Shown here one piece after another: positions 50,378 through 52,513 of a DNA stretch of 52,513 nt (position 1 is the stretch's first letter; each line of letters begins with the position of its first letter). Below the pieces are notes generated by a model. That model ran no database searches. It was not told the origin of the DNA and was given only the letters and a program-made list of their open reading frames with translations. A program made the translations under genes and the position numbers. The DNA lies in NCBI GenBank assembly GCA_964434855.1, contig CAYSWR010000006.1:1-52513 (forward strand), in the 5' to 3' direction. This stretch comes from UBA8516 sp964434855. GTDB taxonomy: Archaea; Thermoproteota; Nitrososphaeria; Nitrososphaerales; Nitrosopumilaceae.

Positions 50378-50590
50378 TTATAATGAACCCTTGTACAAGA
50401 TCAAATATTCATCGGGGTTTTTTCTTTCCTTTTTTGCTTTTAGTGCTTCTTGATACAGATCAAAATGTTCTATGAAATACAACTTTTTCCCAGGTACTTC
50501 AAAGGGGTCTATACCAACCAGATTAAATCCTGACTCAGGAGTAAGTGCAAGTTTCTCTTGTTCTGTTATTTCAGAACTCATTACAAACAT
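50378..50590 (-). CDS. Small protein of unknown function
   Basis: 70 residues from ATG 50590. A TATA-like AAATAATTATG is centred about 25 bases upstream on this strand, so this ATG (rather than TTG 50599 or ATG 50581) is favoured. GFNLVGIDPFEVPGKKLYFI and EHFDLYQEALKAKKERKNPD make a strand-helix pattern; ends YLILYKGSL. No domain recognised. Its stop lies about 60 bases before the start of the membrane-anchored gene at 50315, so the two may be cotranscribed. Confidence 0.55.
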   Translation of the reverse strand: MFVMSSEITEQEKLALTPESGFNLVGIDPFEVPGKKLYFIEHFDLYQEALKAKKERKNPDEYLILYKGSL

Positions 50591-50684
50591 TTCAGACAAG
50601 TCATAATTATTTACTATCGATTTAGATCTACCATTTTGTATCTAATACTAACAGTTTTTATGTGACTAAAAATGATCAAAAGTC

Positions 50685-50825
50685 ATGTCAGAAGACAGAC
50701 AAATGCACCCTGCCACTTGTGCAGATTGTAAAAAAGAAACACAGGTTCCTTTTAAACCAACAGAAGGACGCCCAGTATACTGTCGTGAGTGTCTGCCAAA
50801 ACACCGCGGCGAACGAAGATTTTAA
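50685..50825 (+). CDS. CxxC-x-CxxC zinc-ribbon microprotein
   Basis: 46 residues, ATG 50685 to TAA 50825. HPATCADCKKETQVPFKPTE and GRPVYCRECLPKHRG match the small zinc ribbon known from bacterial and archaeal genomes (CxxC, VPFxPTxGRPVYC, CxxC), with four zinc ligands and a basic C terminus. Probably binds nucleic acid or ribosomes; function unproven. Confidence 0.8.
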   Translation: MSEDRQMHPATCADCKKETQVPFKPTEGRPVYCRECLPKHRGERRF

Positions 50826-50945
50826 GCTGAAACACGTTTAAAATTATTTTTTCATTCAATCACGATTATAGAATAAATTCGAAACAATAAAATCAATAAA
50901 GATAAACATTGTATCCTACAAGCAAAAAACAGGATTTAGAACAAA

Positions 50946-51152
50946 ATGAAAGATATTAATGAGATTATGCCAAAGGTCCAAAACATGAGATGGGGTGCAT
51001 TATTGAATAAATTCCCTACAAATGAAAAAGTAAAATTCATGAATAAGATATTTCCTCACAACGGAAAATGGCATACTGTCTTTGAAGAAGATGAACAGGT
51101 CTTTGTTGATGGGGTAAGGATCTGGAAAAAAGACCCCAAAGCGTGGGCATGA
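50946..51152 (+). CDS. Small protein of unknown function
   Basis: 68 residues, ATG start. Two helices (INEIMPKVQNMRWGALLNKF, NEKVKFMNKIFP) precede a short beta part (NGKWHTVFEEDEQVFVDGVR) ending KKDPKAWA. Trp and His are frequent but no metal motif is clear. No family recognised. It appears as a compact cytosolic protein. Confidence 0.55.
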   Translation: MKDINEIMPKVQNMRWGALLNKFPTNEKVKFMNKIFPHNGKWHTVFEEDEQVFVDGVRIWKKDPKAWA

Positions 51153-51229
51153 TTTGAAGCTATGATCCCTTTAATCAAAAACATCTTTTATATAAAAATT
51201 TTATATCATCATACCTTGTAGTATATTGT

Positions 51230-51955
51230 ATGTTAGTGGTACACGATAGTTTTGTTCTAAAATTGCAAAAGCATTTGGCTTCGATGGGAATGGATGCTGA
51301 ACTTTTAGAACCAGGTACTATGGACTTTGAATATGATTATCCAAGAATCCAGCTTACGGGACCAACTGAAGGAATTGCAAGTATGGGTGCAATGCGAGTA
51401 AAGGATGGACACGTCACATATCTTGATGTACTAAAAAGAAAGATGCTTGAAGAAAGTGGATTTTCTCCAGGCAGTACATATGGTTTGGGATTGCATGAAT
51501 ACACCATGTGGAAAATTAGATTCTTTTTATCACTTCCACCAACAATTAAAATTGGACCATTAAACATAGGAACAATAAGCAAAGTTCTAAAAGGCAAATT
51601 CCATTCAAAGATCGAAGATTTTGTCTGGAACGGATTTGGTAAGCTAACTACCCTTCCACCAGGACTTGTACACGACGATGTAATATCAGCACTTGATTCT
51701 GATTCCAAACTAAAAGAATTGATGATGAAATCCCTTTTAAAAGAAAAAATAATTACTGTATCACATTATACGCCAAAAAAATCAAAAGAACAAACAGGTG
51801 GACACCAATCATTTTCCAAAGTGTTAATCACATCTGACTGGAAACCACAACATGATCTTCTAATTGATAACATTACGGTATCAACATATCAACAAATAGC
51901 AACCGATATCAAAAATGCAATAATCCGACTACGTTACGTCTTGGAAAATAATTAA
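51230..51955 (+). CDS. Conserved-looking cytosolic protein of unknown function
   Basis: 241 residues, ATG 51230. No signal peptide or membrane helix. YGLGLHEYTMWKIRFFLSLP and IKIGPLNIGTISKVLKGKFH lie in the middle; the C-terminal part has VLITSDWKPQHDLLIDNITV and ends in a long helix (ATDIKNAIIRLRYVLENN). I do not recognise the family. A strongly AT-rich TATA tract (51186-51206) lies about 25-45 bases upstream. Confidence 0.6.
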   Translation: MLVVHDSFVLKLQKHLASMGMDAELLEPGTMDFEYDYPRIQLTGPTEGIASMGAMRVKDGHVTYLDVLKRKMLEESGFSPGSTYGLGLHEYTMWKIRFFLSLPPTIKIGPLNIGTISKVLKGKFHSKIEDFVWNGFGKLTTLPPGLVHDDVISALDSDSKLKELMMKSLLKEKIITVSHYTPKKSKEQTGGHQSFSKVLITSDWKPQHDLLIDNITVSTYQQIATDIKNAIIRLRYVLENN

Positions 51956-52063
51956 ACAACAATCTAGATTCAAACTTGTAGAAGACAAAACAAAATAAAA
52001 TCATTATCTTAGCCATGCTTAGAATTTTTACTATAAAGTTATGCCTGAATGTTTAAAATTTCT

Positions 52064-52297
52064 TTAATATTCTACTGTCATCAAGGTTAGAGTAGTTCGT
52101 ACACCATCTATTTTTCGTATTTTCATTGTGATTGTTTCTCTTAGCTTGTCAAAAGTCGAGGTTTGTACTTCAACCATAATATCATATGCACCAAAAACCC
52201 CGTTTATATTTTTGACTCCTGTTATAGATTTTAAATCGTCAATGACTGATCCTTCTGAGCCCATGTTGCAGTTTATCAGAACGTACGCTGTAACCAT
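52064..52297 (-). CDS. Stand-alone Lrp/AsnC-type ligand-binding (RAM) domain
   Basis: 77 residues from ATG 52297 (MVTAYVLINCNMGSEGSVID); the frame's first Met at 52312 adds five residues. GVFGAYDIMVEVQTSTFDKL and the final GVRTTLTLMTVEY are the usual strands of the RAM domain. Without a DNA-binding part it would act as a small effector-binding or dimer-modulating protein. The frameshifted relative is at 12578-12876. Confidence 0.9.
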   Translation of the reverse strand: MVTAYVLINCNMGSEGSVIDDLKSITGVKNINGVFGAYDIMVEVQTSTFDKLRETITMKIRKIDGVRTTLTLMTVEY

Positions 52298-52349
52298 AAT
52301 TATATAACACATTCAAAATATTTCAAAGATTCTATTTCACAAGAACTTG

Positions 52350-52490
52350 CTAGTTTATTGAGATTTCGCCACGATTTAGTCGTATGATATTTTGATAATC
52401 TGGAGGTTTTGGGGCCAGTCTTCTGTCATGTATTTGTAAAACTTGTCTTTTGATTTTGGTTTTAAAGTTACATTTTGAGCTAGAGTGCAT
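52350..52490 (-). CDS. Possible small basic protein, maybe continuing past the window edge
   Basis: 46 residues from ATG 52490: MHSSSKCNFKTKIKRQVLQI then HDRRLAPKPPDYQN and RLNRGEISIN. The frame is also open upstream to the end of the window, so this may be the C-terminal part of a longer gene. Basic and hydrophilic; no family recognised. Confidence 0.4.
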   Translation of the reverse strand: MHSSSKCNFKTKIKRQVLQIHDRRLAPKPPDYQNIIRLNRGEISIN

Positions 52491-52513
52491 TATCACACCA
52501 TTTAGACCAAACA

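Overview
The window looks like a piece of an ammonia-oxidising archaeon (Thaumarchaeota/Nitrososphaeria). It is AT-rich, and many genes begin with ATG, GTG or TTG about 25 bases after a TATA-like box, with no Shine-Dalgarno sequence, as expected for leaderless archaeal transcripts. It carries two TFB transcription factors, stand-alone Lrp/AsnC ligand-binding domains, PII proteins with an altered T-loop, phasin-like proteins, a succinate-semialdehyde-type dehydrogenase and many secreted proteins built from modules typical of this phylum. No genus can be assigned from this alone, and no rRNA, tRNA, CRISPR array or insertion sequence was recognised.

Layout. 1-5 kb: tail of a cobalamin/iron-type binding protein, then secreted proteins with thrombospondin type-3 repeats, including a large M23 peptidase. 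5-9 kb: a Fic protein behind an inverted-repeat operator, an aldo/keto reductase, a VOC protein and a gene remnant. 9-13.5 kb: secreted proteins, a first member of a small intracellular family (DUF6659-like), cysteine-rich microproteins, KTSC, GYD and a broken Lrp-type gene. 13.5-21 kb: a tandem nitroreductase (SagB-like), two TFB genes around a frameshifted SPFH protein, zinc-ribbon microproteins, a universal stress protein, a probable structured RNA and a CBS protein. 21-29 kb: HtpX-type protease, MsrA-MsrB, a secreted zincin protease, small membrane and zinc proteins and a MEDS-domain protein. 29-35 kb: a fused AguB-AguA enzyme for putrescine synthesis, then secreted proteins and a dienelactone hydrolase fusion. 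35-41 kb: wHTH regulator, DUF1059 genes (one broken), membrane proteins, a CFI-box protein and a DsbA-like thioredoxin. 41-46.4 kb: a compact cluster of two PII proteins, three DUF6659-like proteins, two phasin-like proteins, a PPOX flavoprotein and an aldehyde dehydrogenase. 46.5-52.5 kb: more secreted and membrane proteins, a cupredoxin lacking metal ligands, and small conserved-looking genes.

Themes. (1) The cell surface: five secreted proteins carry exactly two copies each of a Trp-rich ~35-residue module, joined to different functional domains (M23 peptidase, zincin, PEBP, beta domains); this looks like an uncharacterised surface-attachment or assembly module. (2) Thiol and oxidative stress: MsrA/MsrB, DsbA-like, HtpX, USP. 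(3) A nitrogen/carbon-status cluster at 41-46.4 kb. (4) Many very small zinc or cysteine-rich proteins, several of them paralogous pairs. (5) Several genes broken by a single small indel, which are either recent pseudogenes or sequence errors.
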